A DNA stretch of 64,000 nucleotides from Hybos culiciformis. Lineage: Eukaryota; Arthropoda; Insecta; Diptera; Hybotidae. The translations under genes and the position numbers were made by a program. Positions within the stretch are counted from its first letter, which is position 1. Each line of letters opens with the position of its first letter. The notes beneath the pieces are model-generated. The model saw only the letters and a list, made by a program, of their open reading frames with translations. It was not told the origin of the DNA and did not search any database. Positions 46,062-57,700 of the stretch are shown in pieces. The stretch lies in assembly GCA_964007475.1 (NCBI GenBank), contig CAXFZM010000042.1, positions 186,001-250,000 of the forward strand, read 5' to 3'.

Positions 46062-47386
46062 AGATCTTTTTCTAATTCCCTAAAGAACAATTCTAATATT
46101 GTCTCAGGCTTATTAATATTACCTTTTACCACTGACGCTCGAGTCAATAAGTTATTAAGGTTCCATTTTTCTATTCTTACTAAAATTTTTCTATTTTTAA
46201 AAACTTCTAGTTTATCGGTCGTATTAAAAGTTAACTGGGGGGTTTTAAAATTATTTTTTCCGTCTAATACCTTTATATGTGAATCTAAGTTTATTGAAAT
46301 TTCCCTATTATTAACATTATTATTGATATTTGAACTATTTCTTGCCATTGTTCTTGTTATGACAAGGACTTGGTCATTTTGATTTAATAATAATTTGAGC
46401 TCATCACTCGTTATTCTTGATAGCGCGTCCGCCACAACGTTTGATTTGCCCTTAATGTATTCTGTAGTGAAATTATACTCTTCAAGGTCCAGCCTCATTC
46501 GAGCTAACTTTGATGACGGATTTTAAAGTGAAAAAAGATATATTAATGATTTGTGGTCTGATTTAATCCTAAATTTTATTCCGTAAATGTAGGGTCTGTA
46601 GTGTTGAACCGCGAAGTGAATAGCCGTTAATTCTTTTTGGATAGTTGACTTATTAATTTCGCCTTTTCTGAAACCTTTAGAGGCATATGAAAAAGGAAAA
46701 TCTTTGCCATCGTATTCCTGACTTAAATCCGCACCTACGGCATATTAAGACGCATCTACTGTTAGGATAATGGTGAATTTTTTAAATTTTGAAAAGATTT
46801 CTCGCATTTGTCATTCCTATGAATACTGCTTTTAATTTAGTTAATTGATTCAACGGTCTAGCTAATTGTGCAAAGTTTGGTATGAACTTCCTATAATAAT
46901 TCATAAAAGCAACGAATCTTTTAGTTGAGTCTTTGTCACAAGGTGTTGGATAATTTTTAACACACTCTAACTTTGTTAAGTGAGGGTAAGTTCCCTTATC
47001 TGTGCTCTTATGACCTAAATAAGTCACTTCTGATTTAAAAAAAGAACATTTTTCTGGATTTAATTTTACGTTAAATTTATTGCAAACTGAAAAAACTGAG
47101 TCTAAATTCTTAAGGTTGTGTTCAACTGAACATCGAATAACGATAATGTCATCTATATATAAGAAACATTGTAAAAGCTAAAGCCATCATTCTAGAAAAT
47201 GAATTAGGAGAAATGTTTAAAACTTTCCAACGAAACGAACCTTCTTCAGTGCTGAACGATGTTATGTCGCGCGAATCTTTATGTAAACTAACTTGATGAA
47301 ACCCAGAATATAAATCAAGGACCGAGAAAAATTTAGCTTTTCTTAGATTGTCTAAGATGTCTTCAATCCTAGGAAGTGAGTACTTG
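45847..47386 (-). pseudogene. gypsy-2 reverse transcriptase (3' part) and RNase H
   Basis: From the insertion point on the minus strand: SLPRIEDILDNLRKAKFFSV, then DITSFSTEEGSFRWK. A frame change occurs at the catalytic YIDD region (about 47170-47150). Then VTYLGHKSTDKGTYP and RFVAFMNYYRKFIPNFAQLA (47027 on), RNase H with a stop near 46524, and LDLEEYNFTTEYIKGKSNVV ADALSRI (46498 on). Decayed; clearly related to gypsy-1. Confidence 0.82.
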
Positions 47387-49808
47387 TGTTGCGGTGATTT
47401 TATTTTATCTTAGAAATAGAAAAAAAAATAATGATAAAATTACACCATAATTTTTTTAAACCTAATTAAAGTAAAAATATCAAGAATTCAAAATTGACAA
47501 AAAAAAACAAATTAATTGCATTTTTTTTATTCAAGAATATATTTTTGGAATAGGTCAAGTAAAAATAAAACGCAACATTTACAGAATAATACACCTAATG
47601 TAATATTTTGTTAATTTTGCATATTACAGTGACAGAGGAGAACAGTTGTAAGAGGATAGACTTCACTGGTCATTCCCTGTCCCAACCAAAACGCACGGTA
47701 CCCGGTTGGGATAGGAATCGAGTGAAATGACCAGAGATGATCTATCCGATCGGCTTTAATTTTATTTCCCAACTAATGTATAGCTTAGCCTACAAAACAA
47801 GCCACGATTAGGAATTAGGAATAAAATTTTTTATTAAACAAAATTCTTTTTTTTATAAACAATTTTAATGGAAAAATCACTTAAGTCACAAAACACAAAA
47901 AAACCATATCTAAGTCAATATTCAAAAAAGACCAAATCACTTAAGTCAATATTCAAAAAAAAAGACCAAATCACTTAAGTCAATATTCAAAAAAGACCAA
48001 ATCACTTAAGTCAAAATTTTTTACTATAGAAAAATCACCTTAAGTCAAAAATCTAGTGAAGTCTATTGTTTCCTTAGTTGAATACCTTCTCCAGAACAAT
48101 TGCATAAAATGACTTACATGCTTTTGTCCGCCCACCTTAAAACTTTTCACCTTGTTTAATTTCAATACAAAAAAAATTTTTTTACATACCTATATTCCTA
48201 TATAAAAAAAAAAAAAATTAATCAAAATTAAAACTGACCGTTCATAATAAATTTTTTTTAAGGTCACTAAACTCCCTTACATAACTGAAGCTTAACTTCA
48301 ACAACAAAAAAAATTGTTTTGATTCTCAAATAACATAAGTTTGAGTTAGATTTTTTTTATTTATAATACATTTGATAAATTTATAAACCGGGTTTTGTTT
48401 CATTCATATCCATGAGAAATACTTAAAATTTTTTTTAAATAAAATTTTTTAAACCAACTTTCTTAATCAATAATTTTCCAAAATGGAAATAAAACTTTAA
48501 ATTAAATAAAATTTCATCCTTCTTTTCCAAATTTAATTTTACTGGTAATAATTTGACTCCATGTAATTTTTTTTCTACATTTTTGAGTTTTTTTTTATAA
48601 AAAAGAAAAATTAATACTAAATACTTAATACTAAATAAAAATTACAGTTAATTTTTATAAAATGTTATGCCCAATCTTAAACTATTTTAAATTATTTTAG
48701 CCTGTAACTTATTACAATAACCCGTCAAAATAGGAATTTTTTTTTAACAGGGAATAATAAAAAATTTCATGGCTTGTATAAGTAGGCTAAGTTATAGATA
48801 TTTCTCTCCTAATTTTTTTAATAATAAAATAAATAAATTAAATTATAATTTGTTTTTTTAATTTTATTTTTCATATTGTATTTTACCACAAAACAAAAAA
48901 AAGGCCATACTGAAAATATGGAATAAAAATGTAAACTCGCTACTGAATTATATTTCATATCATTTGATGATACCCTTTTTTTATGCAAAAAAAAAAAAAC
49001 AAACTCAGCTTATAACAGCACCTCCACTTCAAGCTACAATAGCATGAAACAACAAATAATAAAATAGCAAGTTTTTTTTTTATAAACTGCACATAATATG
49101 CAATTTGTATTATATATATGTACAACTAATTATGTTTAATCGAAACAAATGCATATAATATATATAAAATAAATCAGTAAATAAAATATGTTATTTAAAT
49201 GTTGTTGTAAAATAAATAAAAACAATACAACAAAACAAATATAAAGCAAAATAAAATTTGGAAATGTTCACAAATTATAATTAACGAAATATATTAATGA
49301 ATTTTATATCTGTAAAAAAAAAAAAAAATAATAAAAAGAAAATGTTATAACGATTATCAAATTATGTTACGGCGCCGTGACATTTGTCCGCGGGACATTT
49401 GTCCGCGATGAAATTTGTATGGAAAACTTCGCGGACAAATGTCATTTCGCAAAATGTCATTTGTCCGCGATTGTAAAATGACATTTGTCCGCCGCGGACA
49501 AATGTCCCAAAATTAGCGGACAAATGACATTTTGCAAAATGACATTTGTCCGCGATTGAATTTTTTAACTTTAGCGGACAAATGTCATTTTGGAAAATGT
49601 CATTTGTCCGCGATTGATTTTTCGAATTTTTAGCGGACAAATGTCATTTTGCAAAATGTCATTTGTCCGCGATTGAAATTTTTAATTTTTAGCGGACAAA
49701 TGTCATTTTGCAAAATGTCATTTGTCCACGATTGATTTTTCGGTTTTTTTAGCGGACAAATGTCATTTTGCAAAATGTCATTTGTCCGCGATTGATTTTT
49801 CAATTTTG

Positions 49809-50434
49809 GAGATACTGCAGATTACGTGAACCACTCAGAATCGTCTGATGCTTGGAAAAGGGAAGAGGGGTAGAGTCCCCCCAAATTGTTCATACATTTT
49901 GTATATGCAATTTTTTTTTTTTGCCCGATTTGCCCCTTATAAGGCTGTCACACTTCGGCTTTTTAATGGCTTTTTGAAAAAGCTATCATCGTTGTGGCTA
50001 TTTCGTGGCTTTTTCCATACAAAAAAAAGAAAAAAAAGCTAGTGGCTTTTCAAAAAGCCACTAGAAAATCAGGGATCAAATAACAAATGAGCTCTGTGAG
50101 AAAAAAATAAACTAACAATTGCATACTTTCAGGAAGTTGGCGGCAATTTTTTAAAAAAAACGAATAAAAAAACAAAAAAAATTCCCAAAAAAAAAGGAAA
50201 AAGATATGACAAAACGAGAAAAAAAAAGAAAAAAAACCAAAAAGTGCAAGTGTGAACGCATTTAAAAAAGCCGTCATGAGTAGTGGCTTTTTAGTTGTAG
50301 TGTGACTCGCTTATTAAAGAGACGCCGCAAATCCCACTGACCAACCACCAGTCCACCCGCCCGCTCACCGCCCCGCACCACCCTCTCTTGTTGTGCCGAT
50401 TCTGATTGGTTCACGTGATCTGCACTTTAGCCTC
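49809..50434. mobile_element. Nested TIR element inside the palindrome array
   Basis: The left end GCAGATTACGTGAACCACTC and the right end, inverted, GCAGATCACGTGAACCAATC are both followed by AGAATCG. The flanking AATTTT suggests a short TSD. It splits one array unit (TTTTTCAATTTT | AAATTTTAGCGG). No transposase is present. The right part is a GC-rich patch (50326-50395). Confidence 0.62.
49939..50316. mobile_element. Third-level nested TIR element
   Basis: Imperfect inverted ends around GGCTGTCACACTTCGGCTTT and, from the right, GCGAGTCACACTACAACTAA. The interior has several GTGGCTTTTT / AAAAAGCCAC inverted words (49970-50070, 50265-50300). No coding sequence. Confidence 0.5.
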
Positions 50435-51276
50435 AAATTTTAGCGGATATATGTCATTTTCCAAAATGTCATTTGTCCGCGATTGCTTTTTTTAATTTTT
50501 AGCGGACAAATGTCATTTTGCAAAATGTCATTTGTCCGCGATTGATTTTTTAACTTTTTAGCGGACAAATGTCATTTTGCAAAATGTCATTTGTCCGCGA
50601 TTGATTTTTCAGATTTTTAGCGGACAAAAGACATTTTGAATCGCGGACAAATGTCCCGCGGACAAATGTCCAACCCCCTTATGTTACATAGACACCCAAA
50701 TTGATACAGTTTAGTTTAGATTAAAATTGTCGTAGGTATACTTAAGCTTTTTTTTTTTGTTAATAAAGTTTAGATTTTTTTTTATGAAACAATAATGTTT
50801 TTAACTTAAATTATTATTTCCACAGGTCCTACTAGATAAAAGAAATGCTACTGTAAGGTCCAGCTATAGATGGCCATAGCCATGAGCTGAAGAATGACGT
50901 ATTAGTCATTTAGTTTAAGTTTTTTTTTATTTGAATTGGTTGGGGTTTCTCGAATATTCTTTTTTTTATTGAGAACTTCTTTTCACCTTCTTCATAAAAA
51001 GACATCCTATAAATATTGTTATGAACCCTCTGGTGTTCACTGTCCTTACCCACCCACCGACGAGCTTAGACCCAGCCTTTGAACAGGATGTCATTAGACA
51101 GTGGACTCAACACCAGGCTAATTATTGAAAGTAGAGCACCTTCTCTTGCCTCTACCTTCACCAATTTCTCTTTTATCATAAGATATGATAAAATTTTTCA
51201 TGAGTTTGTCGTGAACCCAGAATTTTTGTATTTATGTACACCCCCCGTAATCGATCATAAAAATAATCATAACAAA

Positions 51277-51662
51277 TTTTTTTTTTTTTTTACAATTATT
51301 GAAATTAAATAAATGTATTTCGTTACAGCTTGAAAAATATATACGAATATAAAAATAAACAAAAATTAATATTTTATAATTTAGCTGATTTCAATAAAAA
51401 TTATGCATTATTCTCGCAACTAGAATTTTATTTCTTCCAGACCATGTTTAAAGAACATCATGACCGGAACATTATCGTCGTCAATATCTCTATACTCCAA
51501 CAAAACGATCATTCCGTCACAATCTGCCGATTCTCCAGTGAAAAATTGTAGCTCTTTAAATCGGCCAAGGATATCTTTCATTACTTTATTCATATTTGTT
51601 TTGAAAACATCAACTTGATCAGGTTGGGATTCTTGTAATTTTTCCACCAATTTTTTCATGTA
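51277..51662 (-). pseudogene. Tctp: TCTP processed retrocopy, 3' half only
   Basis: The minus-strand frame 51659-51420 (79 codons) encodes the C-terminal part of translationally controlled tumour protein: SPDQVD-like sequence, FKTNMNKVMKDILGRFKEL, FFTGESADCDGM, VPVMMFFKHGLEEIKF. TCTP is a conserved eukaryotic cytosolic protein of about 170 residues, so roughly the first 90 are missing. After the stop comes about 130 bp of 3' UTR-like sequence and then A15 (51291-51277 on the minus strand) touching the LTR arm. No intron, a 3' poly(A) and a 5' truncation together indicate a copied mRNA. The reading frame is undamaged, so capture is recent or the sequence is selected. No transposon shows this gene as its own, so it is captured host sequence. 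Confidence 0.88.
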
Positions 51663-51780
51663 AATTTATTTATATATTTTTTTTTTTTTTTTTAGACAAA
51701 ATTTCCTATTTTGTGTTATGTGTGTATATGTGTGTATATGTAACTAAGGATGTGTATTATTTTATTGTGTTATACATATA

Positions 51781-52753
51781 CACTAGAGCCTCGAGTTGCG
51801 TTGTTCCAACTTGCGTCTTTTCGAGTTGCGCCAGAAAAATTTTTGATACCCCAATTTTGAGTTGCGTTGCTAATTTTCGAAATGCGTCGAAAAAAAGTTT
51901 TAAAATTAAATTTAATCAAAAAATAGCATAACGTCTATATTCAAAAATTAAAATTTAAACCGAAACTAGAATGCCATGATTTATTTTTAAATGCAGCTGT
52001 AAATGAAATAATTTTTTATTGAGTATTCATTAGTATAAACGTTTAGTTCTTAGTTGTTTGCATAACTTATAACTTACAACGTTCAAGTGTTTCTTACTTT
52101 TTTAATAATAATTGTTTTAATTCTAAAAACTCAATTACAATATACATATATACATTTCTCAAAGGTATTACATTTTGTTTATTGTTTTCTATTATTTTTT
52201 GGGTTTGTAATTGATTTTTCAAAATATTTTCTTGCCCTATTGTAGAATAGAATTATGAATCGTAAACGATCGTCAGATGAACATGGTAAAAAATCTATGA
52301 AAAGAAATAAAAAAGTAATATCTTTGGACGGACAACATGATATTTTACAACGTTTCCAAGCGGGAGAAAAAGCGGTTTTCATTGGTAGAGCTCTCGGGCT
52401 AGCTCCAACAACAGTAAGAACTATCTGCAATCGCAAATCCTAAACCAACGTATGAAATAGAATCTGAATAAATATTCTATAAATTTATGTTGCTTCATTA
52501 TTTTAAAATTCGTTTAATGTTTGCATTAGTTTTTGGTTTAATAAATAATAGTTAATCTATTCATACATATTTTTATTTAAATAAGTAGCAATATAACTAA
52601 TTTTTTTTTCGAAACATGAATTTCTGATTTTATCGGAACCTATTATATAAAAACAAATACAAATGTATACAAAATTAAGATTCGAATTGCGTTGTTTCGA
52701 GATGCGTCGCGATTTATTGGAACGCATTAACGACGCAACTCGAGGCTCTAGTG
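51781..52753 (+). mobile_element. Pogo/Tigger-type element, internally deleted, 973 bp
   Basis: The ends CACTAGAGCCTCGAGTTGCG are perfect inverted copies, flanked by TA (51779-51780, 52754-52755). Subterminal repeats TCGAGTTGCG and its variants recur near both ends, as for pogo-type transposase sites. The interior keeps the 5' end of a transposase gene. Confidence 0.9.
52255..52443 (+). pseudogene. Pogo-type transposase N-terminus, 62 codons
   Basis: Encodes KKVISLDGQHDILQRFQAGE and GRALGLAPTTVRTICNRK, a CENP-B/Psq-type helix-turn-helix, the DNA-binding domain at the start of pogo/Tigger transposases. Ends at TAA 52441-52443; the second HTH and the DDE domain are deleted. It could still make a small DNA-binding protein able to compete for element ends, which is inference. 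Confidence 0.82.
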
Positions 52754-52755
52754 TA

Positions 52756-53835
52756 TTTATATTATATACATATATACTTTTTTTTTTTTGAATTATAAAT
52801 TTTGTTAACTTAAAACTATACAAAAATTTATTTTTTATTATTATTTTTTTTTTTTTTTTTTTTTATATTTATATATTTTTCTTTTTTTTTATTTTTATTT
52901 TTTTTTTTTTTTTTATTTTTATTTTTTTTTTTTTCAAATATCAATATATTTTATTATTTATTTACATATATATTTTCTTATGTTTTTATTTTATACGGTA
53001 TAATAACGTATAATTATTACATGTATTAATCATTATATCCTTATATATAAGATCATTATTTTCAAATATAAGATTCTTATATCCTAATAATTTTTTTTTT
53101 AGATTTTCAAAATAAAAAAAAATTCGTAAAATCAAATTTGAAATTATTGTTAATTTTAAATTAACTTTTCATTTGTTCAAATTACTAAAAAAAATTATAA
53201 TGAGAATGTCATTGATAATAAATGAATGTCTGAAATTTTAAAATGGTCATTTAGTTTAAACCGAATCTAGTATGAGAACTTTTAGACTTTTAGATTTTTT
53301 TTATTTTTATGGTGCATTGACTTTTTTTTTGAGTGTGCCTTTCTTCATCTGCTGAAGATTGCTTAAATAGTTAGTTCTATAACTTCTTTGATTCGCAAAG
53401 AGTGGAATTAACTAAGTATTGTTTTCATCCGGAGAATATTATTATTATCTCGGGAGTTGAATTGTGAATTTAAATTGTGAAATCGGGTCGGCCGTTTCAC
53501 TGTTTATATATTCAATTAAATGCTTCATAGCATTCGTTGTTTGTCAAAGAATCTGTCGTCTGTCATACTCAGAATTAGGTTGTACTAGGTTCACATGTTG
53601 ATTTGAGACATTTTCATTTATAAAAACATTTTCAAGATTTTAAGAATTTTTTTTTTTTTTTTTTTTATAGGTTTTTCAAAAAAAAACTATTAGGATTTTT
53701 GTCTTTTCAAGGAAAATAAAGTGTTGTTTATATAGAAAGAAATGTTTTAGTATTGGAAGAAGTTTTGATAGTAAGCTCTATTTGGTTAGAAAAAGAGGGA
53801 TAGTTAGGAAATAGAAATGTTCCAATTCGACTGAT
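52756..53835. other. Low-complexity and unassigned interior of inverted-LTR element
   Basis: 52830-53110 is poly(T)/AT simple sequence. 53335-53600 is less biased (CTTTCTTCATCTGCTGAAG, GAAATCGGGTCGGCCGTTTC) but not recognised. Confidence 0.45.
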
Positions 53836-54370
53836 CTCCCCAGCATGTACCAGTGTGGACTGTGCCCACATTTTAAACTGCACTCACACTGCAAGGAGAA
53901 AAGTCGACATGGAACTTGTACTTGCACTTTTATCAGTATTGCAAATACAATGTGAAATTCAAAATCGCAGCATGTACCAGTGTAGACTGTGCCTACATTT
54001 TAAACTGCACTCACACTGTACGATGTTGAATTTCATTTTGAAGAAGAAAAAGAGTTTTACAGTTCTCTTGAAACTTTTCCCCAGCATGTACCAGTGTGGA
54101 CCGTGCCCACATTTTAAACTGCACTCACACTGTAAGGAGAAGTTAAAAGAGAAATGTGAAATTTTAGAAGAAGAAAGAAAGTATAGGATTAGAAAGAAAG
54201 AGTTAAAATATTTTTCTGAAAACTTTCACCCCAGCATGTACCAGTGTGGACTGCGCCCACATTTTAAACTGCACTCACACTGCAAAGTGAAAATTTTCTC
54301 CAAATATTATATAGAAAATATTTCAATAGAGCTATCTTTTGAATTGGGGTTTCTAAAATATATAGGGTAA
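53836..54370. repeat. Four-copy dispersed hairpin repeat, possibly coding
   Basis: A ~60 bp unit starts at about 53841, 53970, 54083 and 54234: CAGCATGTACCAGTGTGGAC, TGTGCCCACATTTTAAACTG, CACTCACACTGC. Within each unit CAGTGTG pairs with CACACTG, making a hairpin. The spacers are unrelated. On the plus strand the units encode SMYQCGLCPHFKLHSHCK with little change, and three of the four share one open frame (53855-54370). The Cys/His pattern looks metal-binding but matches no family I know. The element's own sense strand is minus, so coding and RNA-structure explanations both remain open. Confidence 0.65.
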
Positions 54371-54540
54371 AATTTTTAATTTAATTTCTCTGTGTTTTTC
54401 TTTTTCTTATAAAAAATATTTGTATTAAAATTTTTTTTATACAAAAATAGTGTAAGGCGATTTGCCTTATTAATTGTCAAAGGGAACAGACTCTTAAGTC
54501 TTCCACCTCTTTGAGTAGGGTAGGACTCACAGTCTTACCA

Positions 54541-54704
54541 CGTTGGGCGCCATTTGTTGTGATTAATTTTAAGATAGAATTAATTTGAAGTTAAAATAAC
54601 AAATTTCTAGCACCACGTTGGGCGCCATTTGTTATGATTAATTTTAAGATAGAATTAATTTGAAGTTAAAATAACAAATTTCTAGCACCACGTTGGGCGC
54701 CATT
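54541..54704 (-). promoter_or_regulatory. Triplicated primer-binding site / LTR junction
   Basis: The 75 bp unit occurs at 54541, 54616 and 54691 (the last partial). It holds CACCACGTTGGGCGCCATTT, i.e. minus-strand TGGCGCCCAACGTGGTG, a primer-site word known from insect LTR elements. Each is followed on the plus strand by TGTTATGATTA, the inverse of the LTR end. The innermost copy sits two bases from the LTR. Confidence 0.78.
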
Positions 54705-57700
54705 TGTTATGATTATTTTTATGATTGATTACGGGGGGTGTACATAAATACAAAAATTCTGGGTTCACGACAAACTCATGAAAAATTTTATCATATCTTA
54801 TGATAAAAGAGAAATTGGTGAAGGTAGAGGCAAGAGAAGGTGCTCTACTTTCAATAATTAGCCTGGTGTTGAGTCCACTGTCTAATGACATCCTGTTCAA
54901 AGGCTGGGTCTAAGCTCGTCGGTGGGTGGGTAAGGACAGTGAACACCAGAGGGTTCATAACAATATTTATAGGATGTCTTTTTATGAAGAAGGTGAAAAG
55001 AAGTTCTAAATAAAAAAAAAGGATATTCGAGAAACCCCAACCAATTCAAATAAAAAAAAACTTAAACTAAATGACTAATACGTCATTCTTCAGCTCATGG
55101 CTATGGCCATCTATAGCTGGACCTTACAGTAGCATTTCTTTTATCTAGTAGGACCTGTGGAAATAATAATTTAAGTTAAAAACATTATTGTTTCATAAAA
55201 AAAAATCTAAACTTTATTAACATAAAAAAAAAAGCTTAAGTATACCTACGACAATTTTAATCTAAACTAAACTGTATCAATTTGGGTGTCTATGTAACAT
55301 AATTTGATAATCGTTATAACATTTTCTTTTTATTATTTTTTTTTTTTTTTTACAGATATAAAATTCATTAATATATTTCGTTAATTATAATTTGTGAACA
55401 TTTCCAAATTTTATTTTGCTTTATATTTGTTTTGTTGTATTGTTTTTATTTATTTTACAACAACATTTAAATAACATATTTTATTTACTGATTTATTTTA
55501 TATATATTATATGCATTTGTTTCGATTAAACATAATTAGTTGTACATATATATAATACAAATTGCATATTATGTGCAGTTTATAAAAAAGAAACTTGCTA
55601 TTTTATTATTTGTTGTTTCATGCTATTGTAGCTTGAAGTGGAGGTGCTGTTATAAGCTGAGTTTGTTTTTTTTTTTTTGCATAAAAAAAGGGTATCATCA
55701 AATGATATGAAATATAATTCAGTAGCGAGTTTACATTTTTATTCCATATTTTCAGTATGGCCTTTTTTTGTTTTGTGGTAAAATACAATATGAAAAATAA
55801 AATTAAAAAAACAAATTATAATTTAATTTATTTATTTTATTATTAAAAAAATTAGGAGAGAAATATCTATAACTTAGCCTACTTATACAAGCCATGAAAT
55901 TTTTTATTATTCCCTGTTAAAAAAAAATTCCTATTTTGACGGGTTATTGTAATAAGTTACAGGCTAAAATAATTTAAAATAGTTTAAGATTGGGCATAAC
56001 ATTTTATAAAAATTAACTGTAATTTTTATTTAGTATTAAGTATTTAGTATTAATTTTTCTTTTTTATAAAAAAAAAACTCAAAAATGTAGAAAAAAAATT
56101 ACATGGAGTCAAATTATTACCAGTAAAATTAAATTTGGGAAAGGAGAATGAATTTTTATTTAACTTAAAATTTTATTTCCATTCTGGGAAATTCTTTATT
56201 AGGTAAGTTGGTTTAAAAAATTTTATTTTTAAAAACGAAATTTGAAGTATTTCTAAGGTATGAATATTTACAAACAAAACCCGGTTTATAAATTTATCAA
56301 ATGCATTATAAATAAAAAAAATCTAACTCAAACTTATGTTATTTGAGAATCAAAACAATTAATTTTTTTTGAAGTTAAGCTTCAGTTATGTAAGGGGGTT
56401 TAGTAACCTTAAAAAAAAATTTATTATGAACGGTCAGTTTTAATTTTGATTAATTTTTTTTTTTTTTTATATAGGAATATAGGTATGTAAAAAAAATTTT
56501 TTTGTATTGAAATTAAACAAGGTGAAAAGTTTTAAGGTGGGCGGACAAAAGCATGTAACTCATTTTATTCAATTGTTCTGGAGAAGGTGTTTAACTAAGG
56601 AAACAATAGACTACACTAGATTTTTGACTTTTCTATAGTAAAAAATTTTGACTTAAGTGATTTGGTCTTTTTTGAATATTGACTTAAGTGATTTGGTTTT
56701 TTTGTGTTTTGTGACTTAAGTGATTTGGTCTTTTTGTGTTTTGTGACTTAAGTGATTTGGTCTTTTTGTGTTTTGTGACTTAAGTGATTTGGTCTTTTTG
56801 TGTTTTGTGACTTCAGTGATTTTTCCATTAAAATTGTTTATATAAAAAAAAGAATTTTGTTTAATAAAAAATTTTATTCCTAATTCCTAATCGTGGCTTG
56901 TTTTGTAGGCTAAGCTATACATTAGTTTTGAAATAAAATTAAAGCCGATCGGATAGATCATCTCTGGTCATTTCACTCGATTCCTATCCCAACCGGGTAC
57001 CGCGCGTTTTGGTTGGGACAGGGAATGACCAGTGAAGTCTATCCTCTTACAACTGTTCTCCTCTGTCACCATCAATGGATCCAAAATCATGATTTCGCAG
57101 TGATCATGGATTCAAATCAGTGGCAGATGAGCCAGTTGTAGTACCACAATGTAGTATGGATTCTCCTAGGGAGTATCCATTTGGTTACCGGCGATGTCTT
57201 AGCTTTGGATTCTTGGATAGACCCAAGAATCCTCCACTAAGAGCGGGCTTTTGAGATTCACTAGAAGTGGCAATTGTGTGGCTCACATTCTAGTGAATAC
57301 TCTGTTGGTCTTGTCTTCCCAGTTTAGTGAATTAAATCCACTTAAGCTGAGGAAGGCAAGTTCAACTCCTAAAGACAAAGGGTGAAAAAAAAATAAAATA
57401 AAAACAAACATTTACCTTTTTTTTGTTTTGTGGTAAAATACAATATGAAATTGTTTTAAAAGAAATCAATTCTTTTATATGTTTTTTAATCAAAACAATT
57501 TCATATAAAAACAAAAAGAAAGGTAAATATGCAAAATTAACTAAATATTACATTAGGTGTATTATTCTGTAAATGTTGCGTTTTATTTTTACTTGACCTA
57601 TTCCAAAAATATATTCTTGAATAAAAAAAATGCAATTAATTTGTTTTTTTTTGTCAATTTTGAATTCTTAATATTTTTACTTTAATTAGGTTTAAAAAAT

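Larger units (their letters stand above)
49370..50678. mobile_element. Element made of GCGGACAAATGTC palindrome array, 8 bp TSD
   Basis: Flanked by TTATGTTA (49362-49369, 50679-50686). The opposite arm has the empty site AAATTATGTTACATAG near 55290-55305, which proves the insertion. The ends share GACATTTGTCCGCGGGACAT and its inverse. Between are tandem ~57-60 bp units, each a near-palindrome GCGGACAAATGTCATTTTGC / AAAATGTCATTTGTCCGC plus GATTGATTTTT. About six units lie to the left of a nested insertion and three or four to the right. Open frames here only reflect the repeat. The class is possibly MULE-like. Confidence 0.87.
47387..51274 (+). repeat. Left arm of inverted-LTR element (LTR, plus orientation)
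   Basis: TGTTGCGG .. ATCATAACA. About 2.6 kb after removing the nested element 49370-50678. Compared with the right arm it lacks about 460-480 bp, corresponding to 57068-57530. It contains the CACTTAAGTC minisatellite (47880-48050), also present in the gypsy-1 leader. No coding sequence was recognised. Confidence 0.83.

Noticed and set aside
48250..49360. Polinton/Maverick-type long terminal inverted repeat
   Set aside because: The arms are inverted and long, but the tips are TG..CA with a 4 bp TSD, a primer-binding site lies at the inner edge and there is no polymerase B, ATPase or capsid gene. An LTR origin fits better.
49362..49640. Cys/His-rich ORF (repeats of ADKCHFAKCHL)
   Set aside because: A translation of the palindrome array; it has no independent support.
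50326..50395. Host GC-rich promoter or exon
   Set aside because: It lies within the nested TIR element between its arms; no coding or promoter motif was recognised.
53836..54370. CRISPR array
   Set aside because: Repeated units with unique spacers look array-like, but units are ~60 bp, spacers vary from about 50 to 90 bp, there are no cas genes and the DNA is eukaryotic.
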